A DNA stretch of 64,000 nucleotides from Moraxellaceae bacterium. Its GTDB lineage: Bacteria > Pseudomonadota > Gammaproteobacteria > Burkholderiales > Rhodocyclaceae. A program made the position numbers and the translations under genes. The DNA is taken from the NCBI GenBank assembly GCA_031119205.1, contig JAVHYF010000015.1, forward strand, positions 16,575 through 80,574. Direction: 5' to 3'. This document shows positions 49,684 through 60,442 of this stretch, one piece after another; positions within the stretch are counted from its first letter, which is position 1, and each line of letters opens with the position of its first letter. The notes beneath the pieces are model-generated. The model worked only from the letters and a program-made list of their open reading frames with translations. It did not search any database and was not told where the DNA came from.

Positions 49684-50646
49684 CTACCCTTCCATCTTTG
49701 CTTCGAGAGGAAGCGTGGCCCTAATCGTCGCCTTCAGATCCTCCGCGAAATCAGGTCGAGACACGCCCCACATCACCGTAAGGTGATGGTTTGTGTCGAA
49801 ATGCGTGCCTTGCTCGACGAAGGCGTCGTGATTACAAATGTAGATCACGGGCTTGCCAAGCCCTTCAGCGAAACCGGCCTCCCAATAGGCTCCGTTGTTG
49901 CTATGCGTGAGGTCCGCAATGAGAAAGCGAGCTCGCCGGATTTCGACGCGAAGCCGATCATCGATCAAACCGGCTCTCGGAACATCAGTCAGCACGCGCA
50001 GCTCGAAACCTGTGTCTGCCACTGCGCCCCGGATCACATCGGACACTAAAGCATCAAGCTCTCGCACTCCGAACTTCATAGCCATGAAGGCGGTCATCGA
50101 CTGAACGGACGCGTTCTTCAGCTCCTGGAAGCGAGTCCATCCCTTGAACTTCATCTGGATAGCCATCGCAGCAAACACATCGGTGGGATTGGTGGTATTT
50201 GCCTCCACGAATCCTTCGTCTAGCAGATGTGTGAGAACGTACCTGACCCCTGCAACAGACTCAGCCCCGATTATGGCCTGTAACTCTTCATTTGACGGCG
50301 TTACAACGGAGTCAGGGGACGCTGCCGCATTGCCCAACCACAGAAGCAGGTTGTCTGCTTGTTCGGATGGCCCCGGAAGTGTCTCTAACTGAACTATCCG
50401 ATCAATGTCATCCGACTTTATCCGCGGAAGCGTTTGAGACTGGCATAGCTTTCGAACCGCATAGCTGAGCAGCGCGCGTCGGCGTCTGGGCACTGCACCA
50501 GCCAGCATCGCCTGGGCTGTACCACTGATCATGAACTCACCGCAACGTCCGCAATTTATGCGGGCAAAATCTCCGATTGAGTACTCATGGCCAAGACCTT
50601 CAACGGCCCCAAGTCCGCAAAACGGACAGTTTCGCGATTGCTTCAT
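49684..50646 (-). CDS. Zinc ribbon plus deoxyribosyltransferase/TIR-like protein
   Basis: A 320-residue protein on the minus strand, convergent with the integrase 3 bases away. The N-terminus has two Cys pairs (CPFCG and CGRCG), a zinc ribbon. The middle is helical. The C-terminus has FLIADLTHSNNGAYWEAGFAEGLGKPVIYIC (residues about 243-273), the fold signature of nucleoside 2-deoxyribosyltransferase-like and some TIR-like proteins, with the Glu that is catalytic in such enzymes. It is cargo at the attR end. A nucleotide-consuming defence effector is a plausible reading. The start at 50646 lacks a clear ribosome site. Confidence 0.78.
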   Translation of the reverse strand: MKQSRNCPFCGLGAVEGLGHEYSIGDFARINCGRCGEFMISGTAQAMLAGAVPRRRRALLSYAVRKLCQSQTLPRIKSDDIDRIVQLETLPGPSEQADNLLLWLGNAAASPDSVVTPSNEELQAIIGAESVAGVRYVLTHLLDEGFVEANTTNPTDVFAAMAIQMKFKGWTRFQELKNASVQSMTAFMAMKFGVRELDALVSDVIRGAVADTGFELRVLTDVPRAGLIDDRLRVEIRRARFLIADLTHSNNGAYWEAGFAEGLGKPVIYICNHDAFVEQGTHFDTNHHLTVMWGVSRPDFAEDLKATIRATLPLEAKMEG

Positions 50647-50699
50647 GCGGCTGCACCACAAAAAGAAGGTGGCACGAATATTAGCCAAACGGCTAACAA

Positions 50700-50732
50700 A
50701 AAAGCAAAAAGCCACTCCTAGGAGTGGCTTAT
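50700..50732 (-). terminator. Terminator of tRNA-Pro, inside prophage
   Basis: AAGCCACTCCTA/TAGGAGTGGCTT is a perfect 24-base palindrome (50709-50732), followed on the minus strand by TTTTGCTTTTTTG. It lies 14 bases past the tRNA-Pro CCA end. Since this is on the phage side of attR, the phage carries a replacement terminator for the tRNA. Confidence 0.85.
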
Positions 50733-50746
50733 GTACTTGATTTCAT

Positions 50747-50824
<78 letters not shown>

Positions 50825-50892
50825 CACGGCCAGCATAATAGCAGAGAGCATGCTGCCCTGCCAGAAAATACGGGCTTTTTTGTTTGGCCCAA

Positions 50893-51267
50893 TCAGGCGC
50901 GCAAGGCATCGAGTAGTGCCTGCAGTTCCGCACGCACTTCGCTGATGGAAGCCCGGCTGCGGCGGACTTCGTCCACCACTTCGCGGTTCAGTTCGGCAAG
51001 GTCTTCGAGCTTGTTGCGAGCGCCGCTGATGGTGAATCCATCGCGATACAGCAGGTCGCGGATGCGACGCACGAGGAGTACTTCATGGTGCTGGTAGTAG
51101 CGGCGGTTACCGCGCCGCTTCACCGGCTTGAGCTGGGTGAACTCCTGCTCCCAGTAGCGCAGCACATGCGGCTTCACGCCACACAACTCGCTCACCTCAC
51201 CGATGGTGAAGTAGCGCTTGGCAGGAATGGGAGGAAGCGCGATCGGCTCAGGACTGCTTTGCATCAC
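50893..51267 (-). CDS. MerR-family regulator next to ihfA
   Basis: A 124-residue MerR-type DNA-binding protein. [27 protein letters not shown] holds the winged helix-turn-helix, and [35 protein letters not shown] the wing and dimer helix (residues about 50-85). There is no C-terminal metal- or drug-binding domain. It is a known neighbour of ihfA. Its 5' end overlaps ihfA by 20 bases. Target unknown. Confidence 0.93.
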   Translation of the reverse strand: MMQSSPEPIALPPIPAKRYFTIGEVSELCGVKPHVLRYWEQEFTQLKPVKRRGNRRYYQHHEVLLVRRIRDLLYRDGFTISGARNKLEDLAELNREVVDEVRRSRASISEVRAELQALLDALRA

Positions 51268-51553
51268 TCAGCTGTTCGACGGCTGATTTGAGTTTCTGGC
51301 TGGCATGGAAGGTCACGACACGGCGCGCGGTGATCGGGATCTCTTCCCCGGTCTTCGGATTGCGCCCCGGTCGTTGCGGCTTTTCACGCAGTTGGAAGTT
51401 GCCGAAGCCGGAAAGTTTCACTTCTTCGCCGCGCTCCAGCGCGTTGCGGATTTCTTCGAAGAAGCCTTCCACCATGTCTTTGGCTTCACGCTTGTTGAGA
51501 CCGACCTTTTCGAACAGCAGGTCGGCCAGCTCGGCCTTGGTCAGCGTCATCAT
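51248..51553 (-). CDS. ihfA: Integration host factor alpha subunit
   Basis: A 101-residue DNA-bending protein of the HU/IHF family. [30 protein letters not shown] (residues 3-32) and the [24 protein letters not shown] arm are typical of the alpha subunit. It is the usual neighbour of pheT. The double ATG at 51550-51553 is the start. Phage integration probably uses this factor. Confidence 0.97.
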   Translation of the reverse strand: MMTLTKAELADLLFEKVGLNKREAKDMVEGFFEEIRNALERGEEVKLSGFGNFQLREKPQRPGRNPKTGEEIPITARRVVTFHASQKLKSAVEQLSDAKQS

Positions 51554-51563
51554 TCTCTTTTTC

Positions 51564-53942
51564 TCACGCACGCAGGTGGGCGCCGAACAACTCGGCCGCA
51601 CGCGCCACCAGACCTCCCACCACGGAATCCGCCTCGGCGTCCTCCAGGGTGCGGTCAGTATGCTGAAGCACTATACGCAGTGCAACACTCTTGAAACCGG
51701 GCTCGATTCCCTTGCCCGAGTAGACATCGAAGACCTCGACAGACCGCAGTACAGCGTCCGTTCCGGCCCTCAGCCCCGCCAGCATTTCCCCCACGGAACG
51801 CCCGGCATCCACCACCAGCGCGATGTCCCGCTCGACAGCCGGGAAGCGCGCAATCTCCCTGAATTGGGGGAAGCGTAGCGACAGGGCTTCACCCAGTTCA
51901 AGCTCGAACACGACGGGTGGCGTGACCAATTCGTACTTTTGCACAAGCGCCGGATGCAGCTCGCCCAGCACGCCAATGGCTTTGCCGTCACGCAGCACTT
52001 CGGCACAGCGGCCGGGATGCAGCGCCGGATGAACGGCAGCCCGGCAGTCGACGTCGCCGCCGAGCAGGACTTCGAGATCAGCCTTCACATCGTAGAAATC
52101 GACCTTGCGTGCCGGCACGCCCCACTGTTCGCGGCTTGAACCACCCCAGGCCAGGGCCGCCACGCGTTGCGGCTGGCGGTAACCTGCGACCGGCTCGGAA
52201 GCATCGCCGCCCAGGAAGCAGCGACCGATCTCGAACAGGCGCACGCGTGTTGCGCGATGGCGGATGTTGGACGCCAGCGCGCCAACCAGCCCACCGATCA
52301 GGCTGGAACGCATCACGCTCATCTGGCTGGCGATCGGGTTGGCCAGTTTGATCGGCGCCGCATTGCCGGCGAAGTCCCGTTCCCAGGCTTCTTCCACGAA
52401 GGCGTAGCTGATGACTTCCTGATAGTCGCGCCCCGCCAACAAGTGGCGCAGCGCGGTGACCGGGCGCTTACGCTCCACGGTCGGCAGCATGGTGATCGGC
52501 CCTTGCGGTGGCAGGGCCGGGATGTTGTCGTAGCCCACGACGCGCGCGATCTCTTCGATCAGATCTTCCTCGATCGCGATATCGAAGCGGTAGCTCGGCG
52601 CCACGACCTGCCAGACGTCACCGTCGGCACTTACCTGAAGAGCAAGCCGCTCGAAAGCGGAACGCATGTCCGCATCGGTGACCGCCACGCCCAGCACCCG
52701 ACGCGCGCGCTCAGGGCGGAAACGTACCGGCTGGTTCTTAGGCAGCTGAGCCGCATCGACGGCTTCGACAACCGGGCCGGCTTCACCGCCACAGATTTCG
52801 AGAATGAGCGCCGTCGCGCGCTCGATGGCACGCGCTGCAAGCTCGGGATCCACACCGCGCTCGAAACGGTGCGAAGCATCGGAAGAGAAATTCAGCGCAC
52901 GTGCGCGACCGACAATCCAGTCAGGCTGGAAGAATGCACTCTCCAGGAAGATGTTGCGCGTCTCACCGGCCTGCACGCCGCTATCAGCACCGCCCATCAC
53001 ACCAGCGAGTGCCAGCGCGCGTGCCTCGTCAGCGATCAGCAGCATGTTCGCGGCGGGTTCGATGTCCTGGCCATTCAGCAGCGTCAGGCACTCACCCTGC
53101 TTCGGCAGGCGAACGTGAATCGCGCCCTGCAGTTTGTCGTCGTCAAACGCATGCAGCGGCTGACCAAGCTCCAGCATCACGTAGTTGGTGACGTCGACGG
53201 CGATGCTGATGGAACGGACACCGCAGCGCTCGAGGCGCTGGCGCATCCAGTCCGGCGTGGGCGCTGCGGTATCCACATTGCGGAGCACGCGACCGAAATA
53301 GCGCGGGCAGGCTTGCGGGGCGTCCAGCACGACGGCGCGGCGTACATCGGCGGTTGCAGGCACAGCTGTAATCTGCGGCAACTGCAGCGGGGCATCGGTC
53401 AGCGCCGACAACTCGCGCGCGATGCCAGCGAGACTCAGGCAGTCAGGGCGGTTCGGCGTCAGCTTGATGACGATGGAGTTGTCATCAAGTGCCAGATACT
53501 GGCGGATGTCCTGACCGACCGGCGCGTCGGCCGGCAATACCAGCAGGCCATCGTGCGCTTGCGTCATGCCCAGCTCGTCGGCCGAGCACATCATGCCGAA
53601 GGACTCCACGCCACGCAGCTTTGCGGGCTTGATCTCGAAGCCCGGAAGCTTCGCGCCGACGATGGCGCAAGGCGCCTTCATGCCGACTTCCACATTGGGG
53701 GCGCCGCACACGATCTGCAGCGGCGCGCCCTGCCCTGCATCCACCGTGCACACGCGCAGGCGGTCGGCATTGGGATGCTTCTCGAAGGCGACGATCTGCG
53801 CCACAACGACGCCCGTAAATGCCGGTGCGGCGGCGTGGACTTCTTCCACTTCCAGCCCGGCCATGGTCAGCAAGTGACACAGGGCGGCGCTGTCGAGCGA
53901 GGGATTGCAGAGCGAGCGCAACCAGTTTTCAGAGAACTGCAT
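51564..53942 (-). CDS. pheT: Phenylalanyl-tRNA synthetase beta chain
   Basis: A 792-residue beta subunit. The N-terminal tRNA-binding OB domain (about 40-150), B3/B4 editing domain, B5 domain and the C-terminal anticodon-binding FDX-ACB domain ([13 protein letters not shown], then [19 protein letters not shown]) follow in normal order. It charges tRNA-Phe with PheS and sits in the thrS-infC-rpmI-rplT-pheST cluster. Confidence 0.97.
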   Translation of the reverse strand: MQFSENWLRSLCNPSLDSAALCHLLTMAGLEVEEVHAAAPAFTGVVVAQIVAFEKHPNADRLRVCTVDAGQGAPLQIVCGAPNVEVGMKAPCAIVGAKLPGFEIKPAKLRGVESFGMMCSADELGMTQAHDGLLVLPADAPVGQDIRQYLALDDNSIVIKLTPNRPDCLSLAGIARELSALTDAPLQLPQITAVPATADVRRAVVLDAPQACPRYFGRVLRNVDTAAPTPDWMRQRLERCGVRSISIAVDVTNYVMLELGQPLHAFDDDKLQGAIHVRLPKQGECLTLLNGQDIEPAANMLLIADEARALALAGVMGGADSGVQAGETRNIFLESAFFQPDWIVGRARALNFSSDASHRFERGVDPELAARAIERATALILEICGGEAGPVVEAVDAAQLPKNQPVRFRPERARRVLGVAVTDADMRSAFERLALQVSADGDVWQVVAPSYRFDIAIEEDLIEEIARVVGYDNIPALPPQGPITMLPTVERKRPVTALRHLLAGRDYQEVISYAFVEEAWERDFAGNAAPIKLANPIASQMSVMRSSLIGGLVGALASNIRHRATRVRLFEIGRCFLGGDASEPVAGYRQPQRVAALAWGGSSREQWGVPARKVDFYDVKADLEVLLGGDVDCRAAVHPALHPGRCAEVLRDGKAIGVLGELHPALVQKYELVTPPVVFELELGEALSLRFPQFREIARFPAVERDIALVVDAGRSVGEMLAGLRAGTDAVLRSVEVFDVYSGKGIEPGFKSVALRIVLQHTDRTLEDAEADSVVGGLVARAAELFGAHLRA

Positions 53943-53987
53943 GGTGTTCGCGTGGCCTAGGAATCTTGGTCGTTATTTGGTCGTTAT

Positions 53988-55019
53988 TCAGTCGTTGAAC
54001 TGGCGCAGGAAACGCACGTCGTTGTCGAAGAACAGACGCAGGTCATTCACGCCATAACGCAGCATGGTGAGGCGGTCCAGGCCCATGCCGAAGGCGAAGC
54101 CGGTGTAACGGTCAGCGTCGATGCCACCATTGGCCAGCACCTTGGGATGGACCATGCCGCAGCCTGCGATCTCCAGCCAGCGGCCTTTGTTGGGGCCGCT
54201 CATGAAGGCGAAATCGATCTCGGCGCTCGGCTCGGTAAACGGAAAAAAGGACGGGCGGAAACGCACCTGCATTTCGTCCGTCTCGAAGAAGCGCTGCAGG
54301 AAGTCGATCACCACGCCCTTGAGACCCGCAAAGCTGATCTGCTCGCCGATCCACAGGCCTTCGACCTGATGGAACATCGGCGAGTGGGTAGCGTCGGAAT
54401 CGACACGGTACACACGGCCCGGCGCGATGATCCGCAGCTCGGGCATGTCACCGCCCTGGTACTTCGCCGCATGCGTCTGCATCGTGCGGATCTGGACCGG
54501 GCTGGTGTGGGTGCGCAACAACACTTCGCTTGCACCTTCCAGATAGAAGGTGTCGTGCATGGAGCGCGCAGGATGGTTGTCCGGCGTGTTCAATGCAGTG
54601 AAGTTATGCCAGTCCGTCTCGATCTCGGGGCCGTCCGCCACTTCGAAACCGATCGAGCGGAACAGCGTTTCCACGCGCTCCAGCGTGCGGTTGACCGGGT
54701 GGATGCCGCCCTGGCGCAGGCCGCGCCCCGGCAGGGTCACATCCAGCGCCTCCGCGGCCAACTGGGCCTGCAGCTGCGCATTGCGCAGGGCATCGCGGCG
54801 GGATTCGAGGGCGGTTTCGATGGCGGTCTTGGCGCGATTGATCTCGGCACCCGCAGCCCGCCGCGCATCGGCGTCCAGCTTGCCCAAGCCTTTGAGCAAC
54901 TCGGTAACGCTACCGCTCTTGCCCAAGAAGCGTGCTTTCGCCTGCTCCAGTGCGTTGGCGTCTGGCGCAGCTGAGAAAGCCGTCTGCGCCTCGGTAATCA
55001 ATTGATCCAGTTGGTCCAC
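53988..55019 (-). CDS. pheS: Phenylalanyl-tRNA synthetase alpha chain
   Basis: A 343-residue class II synthetase catalytic subunit. N-terminal coiled coil, then [41 protein letters not shown] (residues about 122-162), motif 2 region with [12 protein letters not shown], and [17 protein letters not shown] at the end. It starts with GTG at 55019 after CAGGA. An upstream ATG would add an unrelated leader that runs through a terminator. Confidence 0.96.
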   Translation of the reverse strand: MDQLDQLITEAQTAFSAAPDANALEQAKARFLGKSGSVTELLKGLGKLDADARRAAGAEINRAKTAIETALESRRDALRNAQLQAQLAAEALDVTLPGRGLRQGGIHPVNRTLERVETLFRSIGFEVADGPEIETDWHNFTALNTPDNHPARSMHDTFYLEGASEVLLRTHTSPVQIRTMQTHAAKYQGGDMPELRIIAPGRVYRVDSDATHSPMFHQVEGLWIGEQISFAGLKGVVIDFLQRFFETDEMQVRFRPSFFPFTEPSAEIDFAFMSGPNKGRWLEIAGCGMVHPKVLANGGIDADRYTGFAFGMGLDRLTMLRYGVNDLRLFFDNDVRFLRQFND

Positions 55020-55057
55020 GAACGATCCTGCAGGGGAGTTCTGTACAGCTGTAGAGC

Positions 55058-55087
55058 AAAAAAAAGGAGGCGAGGCCTCCTTTTTTT
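55058..55087 (-). terminator. Hairpin between rplT and pheS
   Basis: AAGGAGGC/GCCTCCTT with runs of A before and T after, 14 bases past the rplT stop. It reads as an intrinsic terminator or attenuator ahead of pheST, so part of rplT transcription would end here. Confidence 0.8.
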
Positions 55088-55101
55088 CTGTCTGGTGGTG
55101 C

Positions 55102-55461
55102 TTAGACAGCCAGCTTGGCCTTGGCTTGTTCGGCGAGCGCCGCAAAAGCGGGCTTGTCGAACACGGCCAGATCGGCCAGCACCTTGCGGTCCACTTCGAT
55201 CGCAGCCTTCTTCAGGCCGTTCATGAAGCGGCTGTAGGTCAGGCCCAGCTCACGCGCAGCGGCGTTGATACGGGCGATCCACAGGGCGCGGAACTGACGC
55301 TTGCGCTGACGACGGTCGCGGTAAGCGTACTGACCAGCCTTCATCACCGCCTGCTTGGCGATGCGGTAGACATTCTTGCGACGGCCGCGGTAACCCTTGG
55401 CCTGAGCGAGGACTTTCTTGTGACGGGCGCGAGCCGTTACACCACGTTTTACGCGAGACAT
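55102..55461 (-). CDS. rplT: 50S ribosomal protein L20
   Basis: A 119-residue basic ribosomal protein ([30 protein letters not shown], residues 3-32, typical). It binds 23S rRNA and, in many bacteria, the leader of its own operon. It is right after rpmI. Confidence 0.98.
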   Translation of the reverse strand: MSRVKRGVTARARHKKVLAQAKGYRGRRKNVYRIAKQAVMKAGQYAYRDRRQRKRQFRALWIARINAAARELGLTYSRFMNGLKKAAIEVDRKVLADLAVFDKPAFAALAEQAKAKLAV

Positions 55462-55479
55462 TGTTCTTCTCCTTCTCTA

Positions 55480-55677
55480 TCAGGCGTAGGGCATCATGGC
55501 ATGGACGCGCTTGGTGTCGGTCTCATGCACACCGGTCGTGCCACGCAGCTGGCGCTTGTTCTTGGTGGTCTTCTTGGTGAGGATGTGGCGCTTGAAACCT
55601 TGCGAGCGCTTGATACTCCCACCAGCGCGGACCTTGAACCGCTTGGCGGCTCCGCTTTTGGTCTTCATCTTCGGCAT
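55480..55677 (-). CDS. rpmI: 50S ribosomal protein L35
   Basis: A 65-residue ribosomal protein ([35 protein letters not shown], residues 2-36). It lies between infC and rplT in the standard order. About 137 bases separate it from infC, without a gene, and may hold operon leader RNA. Confidence 0.98.
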   Translation of the reverse strand: MPKMKTKSGAAKRFKVRAGGSIKRSQGFKRHILTKKTTKNKRQLRGTTGVHETDTKRVHAMMPYA

Positions 55678-55814
55678 TGCGAAAACTCCGTTTTGTCATG
55701 GCGCCGGGTGACCTGAACATCCAGGTGCTTTGACGACCCGCAACCACTTCTTCTACAGGCTGTTCAACTGCACGGGCTGCCTGTGTCCCGCTAAACCCTG
55801 CTGCTCGAAGCCAA

Positions 55815-56339
55815 TCAGTGCCTTTTCTTGATCGGCGCGATGACCATGATCATCTGCCGGCCTTCGAGCTTGGGAAACTGCTCCACCTGCCCATAGGCTT
55901 CCAGATCAGCCTTGATGCGCTCCAGCTGGCGGACACCGAACTCCTGGTGAGCCATTTCGCGACCACGGAAGCGGAGGGTCACCTTGACCTTGTCCTCGTC
56001 CTGCAGGAAGCGAACCATGTTGCGCAGCTTGATCTGGTAGTCGTTCTCGTCGGTACCGGGTCGGAACTTGACTTCCTTGACCTGCACTTGCTTCTGCTTG
56101 AGCTTAGCTTCGTGCGCCTTCTTCGATTCCTGGTACTTGAACTTGCCGTAATCCATCAACCGCGCAACCGGCGGCTTGGCTTGCGGCGCGATCTCGACCA
56201 GATCGATCTCGGCTTCTTCGGCCATGGCGAGCGCCTGATGCGTCGGTACGACGCCGATCGGCTCGCCATCTTCCCCTACCAACCGCACTTCCGGAACATT
56301 GATTTCACGGTTGATGCGGTGCGACTTGTCCTGAGCGAT
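55815..56339 (-). CDS. infC: Translation initiation factor IF-3, ATC start
   Basis: A 174-residue factor that keeps ribosomal subunits apart and proofs start codons. The conserved N-terminus ([21 protein letters not shown]) begins in frame at an ATC (56339), 6 bases after GGAGAC. No ATG or GTG is available before the conserved part, so an ATC start (the AUU-type autoregulatory start) is the best reading. The first ATG at 56288 would remove conserved residues. Typical [14 protein letters not shown] is seen. Confidence 0.92.
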   Translation of the reverse strand: MAQDKSHRINREINVPEVRLVGEDGEPIGVVPTHQALAMAEEAEIDLVEIAPQAKPPVARLMDYGKFKYQESKKAHEAKLKQKQVQVKEVKFRPGTDENDYQIKLRNMVRFLQDEDKVKVTLRFRGREMAHQEFGVRQLERIKADLEAYGQVEQFPKLEGRQMIMVIAPIKKRH

Positions 56340-56365
56340 GTTTCAGTCTCCAAAAAAATAAAAGA

Positions 56366-58282
56366 TCAAGCCTCGGCGCCACGGCTGTGGGTTTCTTGAC
56401 GCCAACGCTCGATCAGAGCGTCGAGGGACATCTGTCCAAGGTCTTGCCCACCCCGGGCACGCACGGCCACTAGACCGGCTTCCTTTTCCTTGTCCCCGAC
56501 GACCAGCAGATAAGGTAGCTTCTGCAAGCTATGTTCGCGGATTTTATAGGTAATTTTCTCGTTCCGCAAATCCGCGTCCACACGGAAGCCCTCCATGCGC
56601 AGCTTTTTCACCACTTCCGCGGTGTAGTCGGCCTGCCCTTCGGAGATGTTCATGACCACCGCCTGGTTGGGCGCCAGCCAGAACGGGAAGCTGCCGGCAT
56701 GGTTCTCGATGAGGATGCCGATGAAGCGTTCCAGCGAGCCCAGGATGGCGCGATGCAGCATGACCGGGCGGTGACGGGCGTTGTCCTCGGCCACGTACTC
56801 GGCGCCGAGACGCTCCGGCAGCACGAAGTCGAGTTGAAGCGTGCCGCACTGCCAGGAACGGCCGAGCGCATCCTTGATGTGATACTCGATCTTCGGGCCG
56901 TAGAAAGCGCCTTCGCCCGGTAGCTCTTCCCAGCTGTTGCCGGTCGCCTTCAGCGCGGCACGCAGGCCGGACTCGGCGCGATCCCACACTTCATCGTTGC
57001 CGGCGCGCTTCTCGGGACGCAGCGCCAGCTTGACGGCCACGTCGGTGAAGCCGAAATCCTTGTAGACGCTCACCAGCAGGTCGTTGAAGGCGATCGCCTC
57101 GGACTCGATCTGGTCTTCGGTACAGAAGATGTGGGCGTCGTCCTGCACGAAACCGCGCACGCGCATCAGGCCGTGCAACGCGCCGGAAGGCTCGTTGCGG
57201 TGGCAGGCACCGAATTCCGCCAGACGCAGCGGCAGATCACGGTAGGAACGCAGGCCGTGGTTGAAGATCTGCACGTGGCCCGGGCAGTTCATCGGTTTCA
57301 CGGCGTAGTCGCGCTTCTCGGACTCGGTCGTGAACATGTTGTCGCGGTAGTTCTCCCAGTGGCCGGAACGCTCCCACAGGGTGCGATCCATCACCAGCGG
57401 GGTGCGGACTTCGTCGTAGCCGGCGCGACGCAGGCGACCGCGCATGTACTGCTCGATTTCTTGGTACAGCGTCCAGCCCTTGGGATGCCAGAACACCATG
57501 CCCGGCGCCTCTTCCTGCAGATGGAACAGGTCGAGTTGCTTGCCGACACGGCGGTGATCGCGCTTCTCCGCCTCTTCCAGCATGTGCAGGTAGGCGTCGA
57601 GATCTTCCTTCTTGGTCCAGGCGGTGCCGTAGATGCGCTGCAGCTGCTCGTTCTTGGCGTCACCACGCCAGTAGGCACCCGCCACCTTCATCAGCTTGAA
57701 ATGCTTCAGCTTGCTGGTGGACGGCACGTGCGGGCCGCGGCAGAGGTCGATGAAATCACCCTCGCGGTACAGACCGATCTCTTCGCCCGCCGGAATGGAG
57801 GCGATGATCTCCGCCTTGTATTTCTCGCCGATCGACTTGAAGAACTCGACCGCGTCATCGCGCTGCCACACCTCGCGGGTCACCGGGATGTCGCGCTTCG
57901 ACAGCTCGCTCATGCGCTTCTCGATCGCCGCCAGATCTTCCGGCGTGAAGGGACGCGAATATGCGAAGTCGTAGTAGAAGCCGTTCTCGATGACCGGGCC
58001 GATGGTGACCTGCGCTTCCGGAAACAGCTCCTTCACCGCGTAGGCCAGCAAGTGGGCGGTGGAGTGGCGGATGATGTCCAGACCGTCCGCATCTTTCTCG
58101 GTCACGATGGCAAGCCTGGCGTCACCGTCGATGAGGTAAGACGTATCGACCAGCTGACCATCGACCTTGCCGGCCAGAGCGGCCTTGGCCAGGCCGGCAC
58201 CGATCGAGGCAGCCACGCCGCCTACCGTCACCGGGGCATCGAAACTGCGAACCGAACCGTCAGGAAGCGTGATGTTGGGCAT
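56366..58282 (-). CDS. thrS: Threonyl-tRNA synthetase
   Basis: A 638-residue class II synthetase. N-terminal TGS domain, the editing domain with [16 protein letters not shown] (the HxxxH site), the catalytic core with [28 protein letters not shown] (Cys and His zinc ligands), and the anticodon-binding end. It is first in the ribosomal protein cluster. The ATG at 58282 follows GAGG. An upstream ATG would add five residues. Confidence 0.97.
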   Translation of the reverse strand: MPNITLPDGSVRSFDAPVTVGGVAASIGAGLAKAALAGKVDGQLVDTSYLIDGDARLAIVTEKDADGLDIIRHSTAHLLAYAVKELFPEAQVTIGPVIENGFYYDFAYSRPFTPEDLAAIEKRMSELSKRDIPVTREVWQRDDAVEFFKSIGEKYKAEIIASIPAGEEIGLYREGDFIDLCRGPHVPSTSKLKHFKLMKVAGAYWRGDAKNEQLQRIYGTAWTKKEDLDAYLHMLEEAEKRDHRRVGKQLDLFHLQEEAPGMVFWHPKGWTLYQEIEQYMRGRLRRAGYDEVRTPLVMDRTLWERSGHWENYRDNMFTTESEKRDYAVKPMNCPGHVQIFNHGLRSYRDLPLRLAEFGACHRNEPSGALHGLMRVRGFVQDDAHIFCTEDQIESEAIAFNDLLVSVYKDFGFTDVAVKLALRPEKRAGNDEVWDRAESGLRAALKATGNSWEELPGEGAFYGPKIEYHIKDALGRSWQCGTLQLDFVLPERLGAEYVAEDNARHRPVMLHRAILGSLERFIGILIENHAGSFPFWLAPNQAVVMNISEGQADYTAEVVKKLRMEGFRVDADLRNEKITYKIREHSLQKLPYLLVVGDKEKEAGLVAVRARGGQDLGQMSLDALIERWRQETHSRGAEA

Positions 58283-58328
58283 AAAGACCTCGGGCAAACG
58301 CGAACACGATCAATCAGGACAAATCAGG

Positions 58329-58361
58329 CAAAAAAAAAGTGCGGCCAGGCCGCACTTTTCT
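58329..58361 (-). terminator. Hairpin between tRNA-Val and thrS
   Basis: GTGCGGCC/GGCCGCAC with a one- to three-base loop and A-rich and T-rich flanks, readable as an intrinsic terminator on the minus strand about 98 bases past tRNA-Val. It lies 47 bases before the thrS ATG, so it ends the tRNA transcript or attenuates thrS. Confidence 0.8.
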
Positions 58362-58458
58362 TCTTCAGGAACGAAGTAAAACAAACCGGCTTGGGTCAGG
58401 AAGCTCGGCAAGTGCGAGTTCGAAACTTCAGCATGTCTGTGTTACTCCGTCTAAGTGT

Positions 58459-58535
58459 TGGTAGGCGCGATTGGACTCGAACCAACGACCCCCACCATGT
58501 CAAGGTGGTGCTCTAACCAGCTGAGCTACGCGCCT
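58459..58535 (-). tRNA. tRNA-Val (anticodon GAC)
   Basis: A 77-base cloverleaf with acceptor AGGCGCG/CGCGCCT, discriminator A and encoded CCA. The anticodon stem CCACC/GGTGG encloses TTGACAT with GAC. T-arm GGTTCGAGTCC is normal. Confidence 0.97.
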
Positions 58536-58614
58536 GAAGAGCTGCGCATTATAGCGATGATTCCGGCGCTGTCAAAGGAAACCGACGCCTCCGCCATTCT
58601 GCTCAGCGACTGTG

Positions 58615-59748
58615 TCACTCCTCGCGACGAGGCGTGGAACGCGGGCGGAAGCGCGAGGCGTTCGGTGCACGCTCGCCCTGCTTCTTCACCAGGCGCTCAC
58701 CGGTCAGGCGGCTGACGTCCTCGGGGGTCATTTCCTGGTACATGCCGCGCTTCAGGTGGCGCGGCAGCGGCACGATGCCGTAGCGCACGCGCATCAGGCG
58801 GCTGACCGTGAAACCCACGCTCTCGAACATGCGGCGCACTTCGCGGTTGCGTCCCTCGGCCAGCGTCACGTTGTACCAGTGGTTGGTGCCCTCGCCGCCT
58901 TCATCACGCAGGCGCAGGAAGCGGGCAAGCCCGTCGTCCAGATGCACGCCTTCCAGCAACTGCTGCTTCTGTTCTTCGCTCAGCTCCCCCACGATGCGCA
59001 CGGCGTACTCACGCTCGATCTCGTAGCGCGGGTGCATCATCTTGTTGGCGAGATCCCCGTTGTCGGTGAACAACAGCAGGCCGCTGGTATTGAAGTCGAG
59101 ACGACCGATGGCAATCCAGCGCCCCTTGTTCAGCCTGGGCAGGCGGTCGAACACACTGGGACGGCCATCCGGATCGTCCTTGGAAACGATCTCGCCTTCC
59201 GGCTTGTGATAGACCAGTACCCGGGCGGTGCGCTTGGTGAAATGCAGGTTGATGAGCTTGCCATTGACCTTCACGCGGTCATTCGGCCCGACCTTCTGGC
59301 CCAACTCGGCAGGCAGGCCATTCACGCTGATGCGGCCGGCCACGATCCACTCTTCCAGCTCGCGACGCGAGGCGAAACCGGCCTGCGCAAGAACCTTGTT
59401 CAGGCGCTCCGGCGGAATTTCCCGCTGGCGACGGTCATCACCGCCATTGCGCCCACGCCCGCGACGATTCTCGGGCTGGCGCACGCCCTGGCGACCGCGC
59501 CCTGCATTGGGACGCGCACCCTCCGGAGCGGCGGTCGGACCGCCGATCTGCTCGCCGGATTCGTCGAATTCCGGGATCGCCGCGTCGTCACGCGGCAGCT
59601 GGCCGCGCGCCCTCCGGCCCGTCGGTAGCTCCGTCGCCGCCTTCTGCGGCGGACGGCGTCCCGGGCGGAATTTCCGCGTCGGGGCTTGCGGGCTCGGCGT
59701 CCCCTGCGGTTTCGGCCGCTTGGGCCTGGGCGGTGTCGACAAGATCAA
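58615..59748 (-). CDS. rluB: 23S rRNA pseudouridine synthase RluB
   Basis: A 377-residue protein (if begun at TTG 59748). The first about 110 residues are low-complexity and basic. An S4 domain ([21 protein letters not shown]) and the RsuA/RluB catalytic region follow ([17 protein letters not shown] with the Asp). The C-terminus is basic. It modifies U2605-type positions of 23S rRNA. The start is uncertain: the frame overlaps scpB by 161 bases and uses a TTG. Confidence 0.88.
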   Translation of the reverse strand: MILSTPPRPKRPKPQGTPSPQAPTRKFRPGRRPPQKAATELPTGRRARGQLPRDDAAIPEFDESGEQIGGPTAAPEGARPNAGRGRQGVRQPENRRGRGRNGGDDRRQREIPPERLNKVLAQAGFASRRELEEWIVAGRISVNGLPAELGQKVGPNDRVKVNGKLINLHFTKRTARVLVYHKPEGEIVSKDDPDGRPSVFDRLPRLNKGRWIAIGRLDFNTSGLLLFTDNGDLANKMMHPRYEIEREYAVRIVGELSEEQKQQLLEGVHLDDGLARFLRLRDEGGEGTNHWYNVTLAEGRNREVRRMFESVGFTVSRLMRVRYGIVPLPRHLKRGMYQEMTPEDVSRLTGERLVKKQGERAPNASRFRPRSTPRREE

Positions 59749-60442
59749 TCACTCCTTCGAGTTCGGATAGCGGCGGCAACTCGGAGAGGCTTCTCAGGCC
59801 GAGGTCGTCCAGCAGTTTTTTGGTGGTGGCGTACAGGGCCGGGCGGCCGGGTGTGTCGCGATGCCCCACGGCATCGATCCAGCCGCGGTTCTCGAGAACC
59901 TTGATGATCTGGCTGGACACGGCGACGCCGCGGATTTCTTCGATATCGCCGCGGGTAACCGGCTGACGATACACGATGATGGCCAGTGTCTCCAAGACTG
60001 CACGCGAGTATCGCGGCGGACGCGTTTCACGCAGGCGCTCGATATGCCTCTGCAATGCGGGCGCAGTCTGGAAGCGCCAGCCGCTGGCCAGGCGCAGCAG
60101 CTGCACGCTGCCCTGCGCCCATTTTTCCTGCAGTTCAGCGAGCAGGCGCTGGACGACTTCGTGGCCGATGTCCGGCACGAACATGCGGCGCAATTCCGCG
60201 ACCGACAAGGGTTCGGTGGCCGACAGCAAGGCCGCTTCGAGCGCCATGCGCACGGTGTCCAGTTCAGCAGCCGGCAGCGCCAAGGCTTCCTCGGACGCTA
60301 CAGCAATGTCTTCCGCATCGTCCGCGGCAGGTACGTCATCCTGCGTCGCGTCTGCCTCAGGCAGCGAGGGCGTCGGAGTCGGTGTCTGCGGCAGCGTCGG
60401 CGGCGAGGCCTCCGTCGTCACCGTCTCGGGCAAGTCGGACAT
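59588..60442 (-). CDS. scpB: Segregation and condensation protein B
   Basis: A 284-residue ScpB with an acidic N-terminal extension, then the winged-helix pair ([47 protein letters not shown]) and a Pro/Ala tail. It works with ScpA and SMC in chromosome condensation. The N-terminal extension overlaps scpA by 86 bases, and the C-terminal tail overlaps the putative rluB start. Confidence 0.93.
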   Translation of the reverse strand: MSDLPETVTTEASPPTLPQTPTPTPSLPEADATQDDVPAADDAEDIAVASEEALALPAAELDTVRMALEAALLSATEPLSVAELRRMFVPDIGHEVVQRLLAELQEKWAQGSVQLLRLASGWRFQTAPALQRHIERLRETRPPRYSRAVLETLAIIVYRQPVTRGDIEEIRGVAVSSQIIKVLENRGWIDAVGHRDTPGRPALYATTKKLLDDLGLRSLSELPPLSELEGVIDLVDTAQAQAAETAGDAEPASPDAEIPPGTPSAAEGGDGATDGPEGARPAAA

